Source: Ophioderma brevispina (taxonomy: Eukaryota; Echinodermata; Ophiuroidea; Amphilepidida; Ophiodermatidae). Taken from it: DNA of 64,000 nt. Where the stretch lies: contig JAMKCH010058083.1 in NCBI GenBank assembly GCA_023653785.1, positions 124,001-188,000 of the forward strand. The letters run 5' to 3'. A model generated the notes under the pieces. It ran no database searches. It saw only the letters and a program-made list of their open reading frames with translations, and had not been told where the DNA came from. Positions 54,701-62,159 of this stretch are shown here, in pieces. Made by a program: the position numbers and the translations under genes. Position 1 is the stretch's first letter; each line of letters opens with the position of its first letter.

Positions 54701-57700
54701 CTTTCTTCACATTCCACACAATGGCTTGATAAACAAATAGTTAGGTATGAAGTGATATGTTGACCATGCACTCAATGCATGTTCACAGACCTGTTTACAT
54801 GCTAGTGTGACATGTGCATCAGGATTCCTAATCTTGAGTCCCTATGCAAGATAACGTAATGCAGTCATGCCTCAGGAGAATGTCTTGACGAAGACGTACG
54901 CTGGAGTAAGATGGACCACGACGGCTGGGGAGATGACTACATCTTTTACAGAGCAAGCTGACCCGGAAACAAGAAAAAAAAATTGTCAACAGAAGCTGTT
55001 ACATTTATAATTATAAAAATGAATAATAAAAATATTCCAAATATATTCTACCCCACCTCCCCGACATTTCACAGCAGGGCACTTTTTGTGCTATAAATGA
55101 TCTTATCACAAGGTAACAGTTACTTTTTATATCAACATTTTTCCTTGCATCAAAATATCAACATTGGTTATTTGCATACCTAATACAATTTATATGAACA
55201 TAGGCGCTACATTATTTGCTTTTAATTGTTTGAATCTTTTGTTTATTAAAGAATCGGAAAATGACAAAAACACTTTCATATGCTACATAAAACAACTAAT
55301 GACTACTCTTTAAGCAAGCAACATTTTCTTTCAGTTTGAAAGAATCAGAATATGACAACCAAAACTAAACACTTTTGTATGTTTCATAAACCAACTATAC
55401 TTTGGGTCGTAATTTCTTGGACATAACAAATGTGTGAGTTGATCGCTGCATGTAGTATGTCTACGTGTAACACAATGGTGCGCCATTTTGGCGGGGAAGC
55501 GAGCGGACCTTCTAAATTGTACAAGAAATAATGAGCCATAGTATGACTACTCTTTAGCGCAGGAAAGGTACAGCACTCACACACACACTCATACACACAC
55601 ACACTCATACACACACTCACTCACACATACATACACACTCACGCACTTCACAAATAATAGAGCACAGAGGCAAAATAATAAAGCATTGTGAATTGTGCTT
55701 TCTTGACTGAGAGGGAAATGGCACTGATCAGATTCAGAGCTGCACCAGATAAATGACATATCAATATTGTAAGGGAACATATTTTGGAATTTCACCAAGC
55801 AGTCTCTGTTCCATGCTATTTTTTGTATGCATAATGAAATGGCTCAAATAAATGTTTACAACGCAATCATTTAAGGCACTGCTATGAACTTGACTGGCTG
55901 AGAACTCTGCTGTCATTGTGTATGTTACAATCTGCCTGTACCATCCGCCCACACCTCTAACATCTCTTAGTCAGCCATGACTTATCCTTGAGCCACTGTG
56001 TGAGCCTGAGTCATGCAGTATGACTTACCCTTGACCCATCGTGTGAGCCTGAGTCATGCAGTATGACTTACCCTTGACCCATCGTGTGAGCCTGAGTCAT
56101 GCAGTATGACTTACCCTTGACCCATCGTGTGAGCCTGAGTCATGCAGTATGACTTACCCTTGACCCACTCTGTGAGCCTGAGTCATGCAGTATGACTTAC
56201 CCTTGACCCACTGTGTGAGCCTGAGTCATGCAGTATGACTTACCTTTGACCCACTGTGTGAGCCTGAGTCATGCAGTATGACTTACCCTTGACCCACAGT
56301 GTGAGCCTGAGTCATGCAGTATGACTTACCCTTGACCCACTGTGTGAGCCTGAGTCATGCAGTATAGCTACTCGGAATTCTGGGGACCAAGTATGGAATT
56401 CTTTCACCCACTGATGCATCACTGTTGTTGGACACACAATCAACACAGGGCCTAGACCAATGTATCTGGAAGGAAAATTTACACAATCATGCATGATTAT
56501 TATGAACAGAAATAAAAGTTTTGTGCCTTTGGATAGTGCGGACTAGTAAATAGGAAGATAAAATTTTAAGATTTAAGAGGAAAACAGTTAAAAAGGTAAG
56601 AGAGTTTATTACCAGAGAATATCACTAAGGGGCCTCCTACAAGCAAATTCAGGACACCATTAGTGCATTGACTATATCAAAACTTAATTTTTGAACTTGG
56701 GGGCTTGCAAACTGATTTTGTCTCTGAATGTAGGGGCTTGGGAACTGAAATTTGAGAAATTTGCAGGCTTGGGAGCTGAAATTTGGCTAAATTTAGCTCC
56801 TGAAAATGGGACCAAGAACCGACTGAACTATGCTTCAACTGGGGGTCTTGGGAACTGCTGAAGAGGCGCGAAATGGGGGTGTTAAGGGCTGCACATGCCA
56901 GTACCACTTTCCAATGTTAGTGCCCCCCCGGATGTAATATCACACGGAAAAACAAGGGTCAACAGCAACACCTTTATCTTTGTTTAACTGACTACAATGA
57001 GTACGTACAGGTGTACTTGGCTGACTGCCTAATGTCCACTCTGCAGTAAGAGGCTCGACAGTAAGGTTTACACCTTAAAAGACACTACAGTGATTCATCC
57101 GGAATGCGACAAATATTTTTTAAATTGCAGAAATAGCTTAAAAGTGAAGGAATATCTGTAGATCCTATAAGTTACTTTTTAAAACTAAAGAATCGACAGG
57201 AAAAGGAAGAAAACGGCTGTGTCAAAGATAGGGACTCTCATGCAATGACGTTGTGTAGGAACAGTGTAGTTCGGACACTAAGGACTAAATATCAGATTTG
57301 TTACTTATTAGCTTGCTTCTGGCCTTATCATTTGCAGGGTTATATAGGGTACGTGTACTTGTTCAGACATGCAAAAAATCTGATTTTTGATGATTTTTTC
57401 AATGGTCTGATTTAGCAAATCACTGATGTGCCTTTAACTTAGGGGTGATAGGCCCAGGTTAGGATAGGGCTTTGGTGCAAATGGTCCCCAGTTCAAACCC
57501 CAGTAGGGACACTTGCTGGGATTTAAAATAAAGACCCCAAAAAAAGTAACGCGGCATGTATAAATACCCCCATAATTTAAAAACCATTGATCTTTGCACG
57601 GAAAACATTAAAAATTTGTCAATAGTTCGGTTTCTTCCGTAAATTTATTTATATCCTTCTTGCCCCCATTGCGGATCAATATTGCCAACGCAATACCCAT

Positions 57701-60700
57701 TATATGAAAAATCTCGACCTTTTTTTAAAAAAGTTGCAATAAAAGGGATAGCCATATTGATTGACATTCAGTGAATACGACCACATTATTCGCCTAGTGT
57801 GTGTCACCTTAAGGCATGGTTGTAGTGTAAACCTTGTAATAATATCTTCAGTTGCAAACTTTGAAAATGTGACACATTTTTCGTAAAATGGACATGTGTT
57901 GGCGATATTGATCACAAGGAGCAAGAAAGGTGTCAAAATTTGCAGAACAACAACAGGGACTATTGATATATAATTTTATGTTTTGTGCATTATGTAGAGA
58001 CCAATGGTTTGTAATTATGGGGGTATTAGACATGCTGCGTTACATTTTTGGGGGGGTCTTTAGATAAACTAGAATTTACTCTCCCCATGTTCATTTGGAT
58101 TTGGGCAAAACAAACCAGGAGAATATCCGCCCTATTTCATTTCATTTTGATTCAGTACTTAACATTCAAAATGATAACACGAAAAAATACACACATAACC
58201 TATACAAAGATTGCACATTTTATAAATAACAATTATAAAATCTAATGTATACATGTGATTGTGGGTTACCGGAGAGAATATTTTCAAGTGAGAAAAATGG
58301 AAAATTAACCCAGAGTACCAAGGATAGCCCAAAAAGCCTTTTTTACAAACGCTTAATTCCATTGGGGTCTAAGCAGAAAAAAGCAGCAACAGAGAGGCAG
58401 GCACGGGCAAAACCATTTTAACACTAGAATTTCGCGGTTCTCAGGCTTTCGGGTCGCTATATTCAAAGAATATAAGCTGTGGGCCGCCCCATGACCTTGG
58501 ACCCTGGCACATTACCTTTGATCTCCAGCATCACATATTAGGGATCCGCATGGGCACCTATGACAAAAGTTTTTGTTGCATTGACTTCAAGTTTTTCAAT
58601 TTAGATCATTTTACATTTTACGCCCATTTTTCAACTTGACACACACACACACCTCTGACCTTCAACAACATGACCTTTGACCTCATCAACATATGAGGGA
58701 TCCCATTGGTGCACCGCTATGACAAGAAGTTGGTTTCAATTTGAAGTTAAACTTTTCATTGAGGTCAATTTAAAAAAAAAAAACTTAACATTTGTGACAC
58801 ACACTACCACAACATCCACACCTTCCCCAACATACACACCACAACGATTGCTAGTGGGCCTGCCATCTATATCGGCCGGCCCACAAAAACAGTAGACTTC
58901 CAAAAGCAATGAATGAATTGCAAAAACAAAAAAACAGAAACAAAAATTATTTAAGCTAATATTCATTATGATGCATTGGGTTATGTTCAGCTAGCCTAGC
59001 TGCTCAGAAATATGTTTTTTAACGGCATTTTTGAAATGAGCCAAAGTTACACAATTTTCTTTAATGTTATTGGGTAGGAAATTCCAATGATACCTTGCAG
59101 TATAGAAAAATTTTGCTAGCTCGACCTTTGATGTCCTAGGGACAATTGAAAATTGTCTGGGCTACCCCGGTATTATAGTTGTGAACAGAGATAGCACACG
59201 TAAAATGAGCATTAAGATATTCTGGGGCAGTACCCTGAAAAATTTTAAAAACAATGGTTCAATTTCTCTGTCTTTAACTGAAAGCAACCCGGCTCTCTTC
59301 CACTCCTTATGCCCAATGTGAGTGCGAGGACCCTATTTCAAAATAAACCGAACTACCTTGTTGCAATTGTTTGAAGCTTATTTTTATATATTGAAAAGAA
59401 GACCTGTATCCATGAGGAACATGAATAATCATAGTGACATAAAATAAGTGCATGCTCAATGTTTGTCGAGTTTTTCTCACTTAAAACAAATAGCATGTCC
59501 TGTAAACGAAATCCAAGCCTCGCACCAGCTTTTTAAATATCACCGGCAATTTTTTCCCCAGACAAAATTGATCAAGGGTTAACCCTAAATATTTAACAGA
59601 ATCAGCCGGCTTAATTTCGTTAACATCACATGAAACTGAAAAATTGTTGACCTTTTTTAGTTGTTCTTTTTGAACCCAACAGAACAATTCTGGTTACCAA
59701 GATGTAAAGAAAGCTATTACTACCAGCCATTGACGGAAGGACTCCAATTCCTTTGCTAAGTTTGTCTGCAATACACTGGGAATTTTTGTCATAACCACGA
59801 GAGTGCTATCGTGCATAAAGCAGGAGTTTGCAATCGACACTGGCGCCAGTCAGTTATATAGCATAGACAAAAGAAGGGGGCCCCCAAATGCTGCCTTGTG
59901 GAACCCCACAGGAAATTTGAAGGGGTCAGAATCCACCTTGTTCACATGAACAATTTTCTTGGGTTTTTTACACTGAGGTGACGATCTAAACCATTCCACC
60001 AGCGTCTATGCCCATGGCTTTAAAAGTTTTTTGCAAAAAAGAAGGAAGAATGACATGGTTGACCGTGTTTGTTGAACGCCTTTTGGAGATCTAGTAAGAA
60101 TAAGCCAGTTATAATACCCTTGGAACCTTGATCTTGAATATATCTGTTAGATAGATCAAACAGGTATCAGTGGACAAGGGGTCCTAAAACCAGATGGTAC
60201 TAAAGTATTATTTTCACACAAGTATGAATCTAACATGGGTAAAACAGCTCGTTAAAGAATTTGTGATGCAATACGAAAGTTATACTAACAGGCCGGTATT
60301 GCCCACGTCCATCAGACCGGCTGTTTTCTTATAAAGTGTCTTAAAAGTGCAGATTCAAATCGTAGGAACTGTGTTTGATGAATAGACAAGTTTGATGTGC
60401 GTGAGCTGATCTTTTAATGCTGTTAAGCAGTGCAAATAAATGCATGAAGTTCAGGAGTTTGATACCGGTGTGATTAAGAAGTAATTATTGTTAAATATAA
60501 AGTCTATATAATATTCTAAAAAGATGTACAATATTTTAAATATTTTTTAATTCATAGGGGAACAATCATTTTGACTCACACTGTACCCTCTGAAGACTCG
60601 GTCCTCTAAAATGAAATAAATAAATAAATTATAATGCTGTTGAACGTTAGCTACTTTGTTCCCCTGCTTCTAAGTTTGCTACCTTGATGAGGCCAGACAA

Positions 60701-61869
60701 GAATGCTATATCTGTATTGTTTTGCCTAGAGTCCCATTCATCTCCTACCACACCTCAGGCTTGTGGCTGGTGAAGTTCCACAAAACTCACCTCTGTCTTC
60801 GTGATACATGAAATAAGTACCATATTATCCAAGATAATACTTGTCTAAACATACAGCTATGTTTATTACTCTTTTACCAGGTGGGGCAATTCCATCCTCA
60901 CCATTTTTAAAAAGATCCTCTTCAAAATAAAGCATACCTGAAGGAAAACATATCATATGTCTGTGTAACACTTCCATCTAATAAAATGCCTTCATTCTGA
61001 CTCTAAGGATGGTTTTAACTCTCACATTTAACCATTAATTACATGATTGGAATGCAATTATAATTAATATCCAATAACACCATTTTTTTTTATGTCAAGG
61101 CTAATCTAGGCATTAACAGCATAAAGCTAATTAGTAATGCTGACGGATGGCGCCAAGATAGTGATTAACCCCCTTTTGACTCTGCAAATCCCGGGTTTAT
61201 GTTAGAACTGAGCAGGAAGGGCATTCCATACGCCTACAGAGAATGGGAGAAATGATCTTCTGTGGGAGGTCAGATTGGAACGCTTGAGATTTTTATCATA
61301 GCAAGGTCATGAGACTGACCGAGCACCTAACGAATTTTAATTAACAAGTATCATACCTGCCAACATTGAGAACCCAAATATCAGAATGCCACGGTCAGAA
61401 CACTCATCACGATACCTTTAATGGTGGTGTCTATTTGAGATCCACTTTAAGCATGTTAAGGCCTGTGGAGTACACGGGCAGATTTTCATGAGTTTAGTGT
61501 GTTTTCTGTGTATTTTTAGAGCAGGAATATCTTCATAAGCTAAAAAAATTTCAGGACTTTTTCTGGCAATTAATTTTAGATTTGTTCTAAATTTCAGAAA
61601 TAGGGATAACCCTATTTTTTTGCAATTTTGAAAGTTCAAAATACGGATGATTCCTATACACGTGGAAGTTTGGCAGGTATGAAGTAATTCACACCTGTCA
61701 ATATATTGTCAATTGAATACCTGTAGAGTGTTGTTCCCCCTATACACAGGATCTTGAGGCCTCCTTCAAACTCCATATCTTCCTCAATCCTCCGATGTCG
61801 CTGTCATCCTCATCCCTCCTCTGTCACTCTTCTGTTGCTTCTCACGGTCATCTCTTCTTTTTATTCTCT
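27072..61869 (-). CDS. ERCC6: ERCC6/CSB-like SNF2 ATPase gene (13 exon blocks, N-terminus not seen)
   Basis: Transcription-coupled repair ATPase homologue. CSB is a nuclear SWI2/SNF2 DNA translocase that binds stalled RNA polymerase II and recruits the CSA ligase, UVSSA and TFIIH. The exon blocks, read right to left, give the family motifs in order: [72 protein letters not shown] and [11 protein letters not shown]. The CSB-specific tail follows ([22 protein letters not shown] and the C-terminal domain ending at TAG 27072-27074). ERCC6L and other SNF2 paralogues lack these tail blocks, so the assignment is firm. About 34.8 kb is covered and the last intron (27541-38357) holds a DIRS element. 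Nearly every exon except 50508-50720 and 56330-56465 needs one or more small frame corrections. A pseudogene is possible, but intact splice sites and equally indel-ridden neighbouring repeats favour sequence error. The first acidic and N-terminal exons should lie beyond 61.9 kb. Confidence 0.9.
28510..28605 (+). repeat. Partial copy of MITE family C
   Basis: CTGAATTTAGTAGTTGGCTG and TAAATTAGAAATTTAAAG, then TACCACAGAAATACCTCTCA, GCTTAA resemble the inner right part of the family C element at 53.14-53.21 kb. Confidence 0.55.
29136..29765. repeat. Family F fragments
   Basis: CTTTAAAGGGCACTATCAGA followed by a TTTTGCTAAATCAGAAAATTG end (29.14 kb), and later AAAAATTGATATTTTAGTCA, TTACTGTCC (29.73 kb). 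Both match parts of the 23.8-kb copy. Confidence 0.5.
30190..31491. mobile_element. Non-autonomous TIR element with TA target, 1.3 kb
   Basis: The left end CAGGGTGTCTCAGAAGACTT and inverted right end CAGGGTGTCTCAGAAAGAAT continue as CAACCCTAA and TACACCCTAA. TA lies on both sides. TIRs of about 30 bp and a TA target suggest a Tc1/mariner-type family. No transposase frame is left. Confidence 0.75.
31733..32905 (-). pseudogene. DIRS tyrosine recombinase
   Basis: The minus strand carries a catalytic-core tyrosine recombinase in pieces: [13 protein letters not shown] (about 32.8 kb), [17 protein letters not shown] (32.65 kb), [25 protein letters not shown] (32.45 kb), [18 protein letters not shown] (32.02 kb) and a tail [19 protein letters not shown]. 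HxxR is one of the conserved active-site signatures. The catalytic tyrosine would be at CRCY; it reads CRCLPKN because of a one-base slip. DIRS elements use this enzyme instead of an integrase. Confidence 0.8.
33040..33530 (-). pseudogene. DIRS RNase H/linker region
   Basis: Overlapping frames give [20 protein letters not shown], then [35 protein letters not shown] and PIPILH. These are the hallmark segment between RT/RNase H and recombinase in DIRS polyproteins. Successive parts lie in three frames, showing frequent indels. Confidence 0.75.
34081..34560 (-). pseudogene. DIRS reverse transcriptase domain
   Basis: The residues [16 protein letters not shown] near 34.53 kb and [13 protein letters not shown] near 34.25 kb are RT fingers and palm segments typical of DIRS RT. 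The catalytic DD box is readable as TLDDWLIYG on the minus strand around 34165-34190, in a frame different from the flanks. Several indels break it. The enzyme would copy element RNA. Confidence 0.78.
34600..37210 (-). pseudogene. Putative DIRS gag-like ORF1 region
   Basis: A G+C-rich stretch upstream of the RT. It has long but mutually overlapping open frames on both strands, including 235 codons on the minus strand at 36288-36995. Alanine/arginine/glycine-rich and acidic Ser-rich pieces ([12 protein letters not shown] near 35.9 kb, [20 protein letters not shown] near 35.1 kb) suit a gag-like protein, but I recognise no domain. Long frames here may simply reflect base composition. Confidence 0.45.
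38358..38422 (-). CDS. Possible short ERCC6 exon
   Basis: A 65-bp block lies between TTTTTCAG (before 38422) and CATTG/GTAAAAC. The best frame gives [21 protein letters not shown]. Position and splice borders fit an exon between NPDYMLVE and the last exon, but no residue block is diagnostic. It may be chance. Confidence 0.35.
38637..38820 (-). CDS. ERCC6: ERCC6 exon, C-terminal region with NPDYMLVE
   Basis: The acceptor is GCTCTGCAG before 38820 and the consensus donor AAGAA/GTAAGT lies at 38637. Apart from one missing base at the start, it reads [20 protein letters not shown], then [13 protein letters not shown]. It aligns with the CSB segment ASPDYVLVEAEA..AQDALKALRLSR. This is a well-defined exon too short and broken for an ORF search. 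Confidence 0.82.
39420..39655 (+). repeat. Dispersed repeat family D, copy 3 (partial)
   Basis: It has TTTATTATGAGAAAACC, GACAGTTTTGAGAACTAATT, TTGGATTATTTTAATGC, TTGTTGAGGGCAATATG and GAGAATGGGCATATCGAG. The 3' third seen in the other copies is absent. Confidence 0.55.
40694..41023. mobile_element. MITE family A, copy 1
   Basis: It runs from TTAAAGAGGGATGGACCCGA to CCATGGCCCTTTAA. It shares GTTTTCATCTGATAGA, CTTCACCCCAAAACCCCATC, AGAGTACTGTGTGAAAT, CAAATGAGAAATATAGTAGC and TTTCTCTGAT with copies at 49.6 and 52.4 kb. About 330 bp. Confidence 0.8.
41590..42346 (-). CDS. ERCC6: ERCC6 large exon after the helicase core
   Basis: It begins after AATCTTCAG with a frame-shifted [14 protein letters not shown] and DLFEL block, then [22 protein letters not shown], then Lys/Ser/Thr-rich low-complexity sequence, and ends near 41590 at CAA/GTAAGT after [13 protein letters not shown]. 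The first two blocks are CSB-specific. The basic end could act as a nuclear localisation signal (inference). Whether this is one 757-bp exon or two is not certain; several stops in the middle need frame correction. Confidence 0.75.
42488..43859. repeat. Minisatellite of about 112-bp units with a palindromic core, two alternating unit types
   Basis: About 13 units, each starting near TGTCATTTCAAATAAAGAAA. Each has an A/T-centred palindrome (CGCCCAATTGGGCG at 43546-43559; GCACCCAATTGGGTGC at 43434-43449; imperfect elsewhere). Two types mostly alternate: one has ...CCCCAAGTTATAAG..TTTAAC.TAGGTTACACC, the other CATCCCTAAGTTAC.AG..TTGATGTACGTAAAACTC. It lies in the ERCC6 intron 140 bp upstream, in transcript sense, of the exon starting at 42346. 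Confidence 0.92.
45368..45900 (+). mobile_element. Second SINE copy, interrupted by about 200 bp
   Basis: It starts TCCTGGTAACCAG at 45.37 kb. The body resumes at about 45.59 kb with GTATCGGCAGCTAAACCG and runs through CGTAAGCTCTGGAGAGCTAA, TCAAGAAGGGCATCC and AATCCTCACACGGCAG to ATCCGGCCACCC and GATTTG. Compared with the 13.1-kb copy, bases 45385-45590 are extra and include a T-rich tract and GGGGGGGG runs. It lies in an ERCC6 intron. Confidence 0.7.
46147..46372 (-). CDS. ERCC6: ERCC6 exon with motifs V and VI
   Basis: The exon encodes [18 protein letters not shown], then [15 protein letters not shown]. Motif VI (ARERAWRIGQ) is present only as frame-shifted remnants (bases about 46210-46255). 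It regains frame at TTGTIEEK before a likely donor ACAG/GTTGAT at 46147. The 5' border is approximate because a one-base slip occurs in SIFVFLL. The arginine finger cannot be confirmed from this reading. Confidence 0.85.
47001..47103 (-). CDS. ERCC6: ERCC6 exon, lobe-2 motif IV region
   Basis: It starts after TTCTATAG with [19 protein letters not shown], then PIASR and SLINDF, matching the CSB block ending in the TYLKMDGTT/IASR motif. MDGTT reads MDEVPP here because of single-base losses, and a base is missing after ASR. The 3' border reads CTAAG/ATAATG, a non-consensus donor that may be another error. Confidence 0.85.
47330..47735 (+). repeat. Two-copy tandem duplication of about 200 bp
   Basis: Copy one has TTACTCTCTCTAC, GGAAAGGTAACAGACTAGCT, AATCCCCCTACAACAACATT, ACATGGTGG, CGCTTCGAAAATGAGATGG. 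Copy two has TTACTCCTCTCTAC, GGGAAGGTAACAGATGCGCT, GATCCCCCTACAGCAACACT, GTATGGTGG and CACTTCGAAAGAGAGTTGG. Intronic, between the ERCC6 exons at 47887 and 47103. Confidence 0.8.
47768..47824. repeat. Right end of a family C MITE
   Basis: TTTTTGGGCACCTGTTATGT, GAAATCTCTTACTGCACCTT, TAA match the right end of the element at 53.3 kb. The rest of the copy is not evident. Confidence 0.6.
47887..48101 (-). CDS. ERCC6: ERCC6 exon, start of the second helicase lobe
   Basis: The exon encodes [20 protein letters not shown], an acidic spacer, [20 protein letters not shown] and [11 protein letters not shown], ending at CAG/GTGTG. Just before ICNHPDL the sequence would read LITLRR, but one A is missing (near 48085), producing a stop. 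The exact 5' border is unclear because no good AG lies at the expected place near 48101. Confidence 0.88.
48687..48744 (+). repeat. 58-base T run (A run in ERCC6 sense)
   Basis: An uninterrupted T homopolymer within an ERCC6 intron. It might be the poly-A tail of a minus-strand retroelement, but the sequence beside it is not a known element to me. The length is unreliable. Confidence 0.95.
48890..49204. mobile_element. MITE family B, copy 2
   Basis: It begins TTAAAGGTGCTTGTTCGAT and ends CACGCACCTTTAA. It shares the internal blocks GATGGTTAACCACT and TTTCAGGACGACAATGAGAA with copy 1. 315 bp. Confidence 0.85.
49626..49984. mobile_element. MITE family A, copy 2 (most complete)
   Basis: TIRs TTAAAGGTGGATGGCCCGAT and (inverted) TTAAAGGTCCATGGCCCGAT match in 18 of 20. 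The body is 359 bp, non-coding. It ends in TTAA on both sides. It lies in the ERCC6 intron between 50508 and 48101. Confidence 0.87.
50508..50720 (-). CDS. ERCC6: ERCC6 exon, linker between the two RecA lobes
   Basis: A clean 213-bp exon of 71 codons with no frame break. It contains [20 protein letters not shown], then RRMKSDVK and [17 protein letters not shown], diagnostic of CSB. The acceptor is TTAATTCAG before 50720 and the donor CAG/GTGGAG at 50508. Its intactness is the strongest sign that the gene is, or recently was, functional. Confidence 0.93.
52165..52192 (+). repeat. (TG)n microsatellite
   Basis: TGTGTGTGTGTGTGCGTGTG run in an ERCC6 intron. Confidence 0.85.
52408..53091. mobile_element. 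MITE family A, copy 3, split by a family B insertion
   Basis: Left part 52408-52649 and right part 52984-53091 match family A copy 2 in inverse orientation. The break, after TTTTTAGCTCTAAC, contains the whole family B element. The element itself sits inside a family C element. Confidence 0.88.
52650..52983. mobile_element. MITE family B, copy 1 (inner element)
   Basis: The 20-bp TIRs are identical (TTAAAGGTGCTTGTTCCGAT and its inverse), with TTAA at both ends. 334 bp, non-coding, with AATTTCAGGACGACAATGAG, AAAAATACGG shared with copy 2 at 48.9 kb. Confidence 0.9.
53671..53841 (-). CDS. ERCC6: ERCC6 exon with motif III (SPMQN)
   Basis: The exon begins after GTTGGCAG with [16 protein letters not shown] and continues, in shifted frame, as ELWSLF, FPGKLG and [22 protein letters not shown]2 motif III is normally SGSPMQN; here the glycine codon reads GTT (Val). 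The 3' border is CAG/GACAAT rather than GT, best explained by a lost T. The next exon starts GTGCAAACTGC, so the junction is clear from protein continuity. Confidence 0.85.
54340..54660 (+). mobile_element. LINE 3' end fragment
   Basis: The plus strand reads LWNSLP, then (shifted) QADSLSFKK-like and HIFP remnants. A 3' UTR follows with CACTGCGCCTAGCATCC, GATGCAGTATAAATTCCCGC and TGTATTGTATTGTATTTG, typical of the short repeat tail of CR1/L2-group LINEs. It lies antisense in an ERCC6 intron. Confidence 0.65.
54791..54957 (-). CDS. ERCC6: ERCC6 exon with DEAH/DEGH box region (motif II)
   Basis: The acceptor is a T-rich tract ending in GGGTCAG before 54957. The donor is AAACAG/GTCTGTG at 54791. 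Across frame shifts it gives KDV, then [22 protein letters not shown], a degraded DEG, and [14 protein letters not shown]. These are the conserved CSB residues around the Walker B aspartate/glutamate. At least three indels are present, one of them inside the DEGH box (bases around 54850), so the box itself is not readable in one frame. Confidence 0.8.
55578..55647 (+). repeat. (CA)n/(CTCATA)n microsatellite
   Basis: CACACACACACTCATACACA repeated with variants over about 70 bp. Cys/Val/Tyr-rich minus-strand frames here are artefacts. Confidence 0.9.
55976..56365 (-). repeat. 43-bp minisatellite built from an ERCC6 exon end and its splice donor
   Basis: Eight full 43-bp units start at 55998, 56041, 56084, 56127, 56170, 56213, 56256 and 56299, with a partial at 56342 that is exon. 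On the minus strand each unit is 35 bp of exon end (ATACTGCATGACTC... to GGGTCAAG) plus GGTAAGTC. GTAAGT recurs at 56324, 56281, 56238, 56195, 56152, 56109, 56066 and 56023 (plus-strand start of ACTTAC). A ninth, degraded junction (ACTTAT) lies near 55981. Units are nearly identical, so the expansion is recent or homogenised. Confidence 0.97.
56330..56465 (-). CDS. ERCC6: ERCC6 exon with motif Ia; its 3' end seeds a minisatellite
   Basis: An intact frame encodes [19 protein letters not shown], then [22 protein letters not shown], very close to CSB motif Ia (known family match). The acceptor CTTCCAG precedes 56465 and the consensus donor AGG/GTAAGT is at 56330. The exon ends in phase 0. The last 35 exon bases plus 8 donor bases are repeated eight times downstream in the intron (55998-56340). 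Reading past the first donor meets TGA after five codons. Confidence 0.9.
57330..57442. repeat. Family F fragment, inverted
   Basis: AAAAATCTGATTTTTGATGA, TTTTTTCAA, then TCTGATTTAGCAAATCACTG and TGCCTTTAA are the reverse complement of the terminal region at 29.14 kb. Confidence 0.55.
58760..60330 (-). mobile_element. Minus-strand LINE, 5'-truncated reverse transcriptase part
   Basis: Read on the minus strand from 60.33 kb: [33 protein letters not shown] (RT motif A region), CGVPQGS-like and YADD-like remnants, then [31 protein letters not shown]. Next come [22 protein letters not shown] and YHWNFLPNN. The order is that of a jockey/CR1-group ORF2. Indels break it about every 100-200 bp. It lies in the ERCC6 intron between the 60.7 and 56.4 kb exons, same strand as the gene. 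Confidence 0.83.
60683..60792 (-). CDS. ERCC6: ERCC6 exon with Walker A (motif I)
   Basis: The exon reads WELH, then GDE, then LGKTIQI and AFLSGL once small indels are allowed. This is the SNF2 motif I block (GDEMGLGKTIQ) that binds ATP. Borders are CAG before 60792 and CAAG/GTAGC at 60683. The direct reading is broken: a stop follows HQPQA, one extra base sits inside the P-loop, and one codon is short after IQI. No single open frame crosses it, so an ORF search would miss it. Confidence 0.75.
61351..61676. mobile_element. MITE with TCATACCTGCCAA ends
   Basis: Ends TCATACCTGCCAA and TTGGCAGGTATGA are perfect 13-bp inverted repeats about 326 bp apart. AGTA on each side is a possible short target duplication. 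Inside is ATTTTTTTGC/AATTTTGAAAG-like A+T-rich DNA with no frame. It lies just downstream of the ERCC6 exon at 61721-61869. Confidence 0.7.
61721..61869 (-). CDS. ERCC6: ERCC6 exon: acidic linker before the ATPase core
   Basis: The acceptor is a pyrimidine tract ending in AAG before 61869. The donor is CAG/GTATTC at 61721. Translation begins [18 protein letters not shown], then shifts frame into DEDDSDIGG and, after another shift, [12 protein letters not shown]. This matches the CSB stretch of charged residues and the FKVPG..LFKYQ segment just before the helicase core. Two or three indels are needed. The C-terminal residues (about ...NNTLYR) are less certain. Confidence 0.65.
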
Positions 61870-61984
61870 CTTAAAAGAAACAGAACAAGAAATTGTAAAA
61901 TGAATTGAAGTGGATTCTACTTTCCTCATACAAACACTTTTTCCTCTTAAATGTTTAAAATTTTTTTACATGCCAAAATGCTTC

Positions 61985-62150
61985 TGTGATGGGCCAACGT
62001 CGCCCTCGTCATGAACCTGTATGGGGCAGAGCCTGTGTGTGTGATCTGAGCCTCTCTCAGTGATGGCCAAATGCGACCCTCGTCATAAGCATCTGGGGGG
62101 GGGGGGAGCCGTTGTGAGTTGAGCTCTCAACAGCATCGTTGTCATGAGCA
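61985..62150 (+). repeat. Short tandem duplication with CCCTCGTCAT core
   Basis: GTGATGGGCCAACGTCGCCC, TCGTCATGAACCTGT is followed by GTGATGGCCAAATGCGACCC, TCGTCATAAGCATCTG and a degraded third (CATCGTTGTCATGAGCA). Period about 75 bp. Confidence 0.6.
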
Positions 62151-62159
62151 CTAATCAGC

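Noticed and set aside
55384..55798. Cys/Val-rich minus-strand frames
   Set aside because: Translation of a CA/CTCATA microsatellite.
57425..57520. tRNA-like sequence with GTTCAAACCCC
   Set aside because: It resembles a B box, but no cloverleaf or clear A box can be drawn. At most a tRNA-derived SINE fragment. The same holds for 14.90-14.97 kb and 28.37-28.44 kb (minus).
60890..60970. Minus-strand frame [19 protein letters not shown] after TTCCTTCAG
   Set aside because: It looks exon-like, but matches no ERCC6 block expected between the exons at 61.8 and 60.7 kb.
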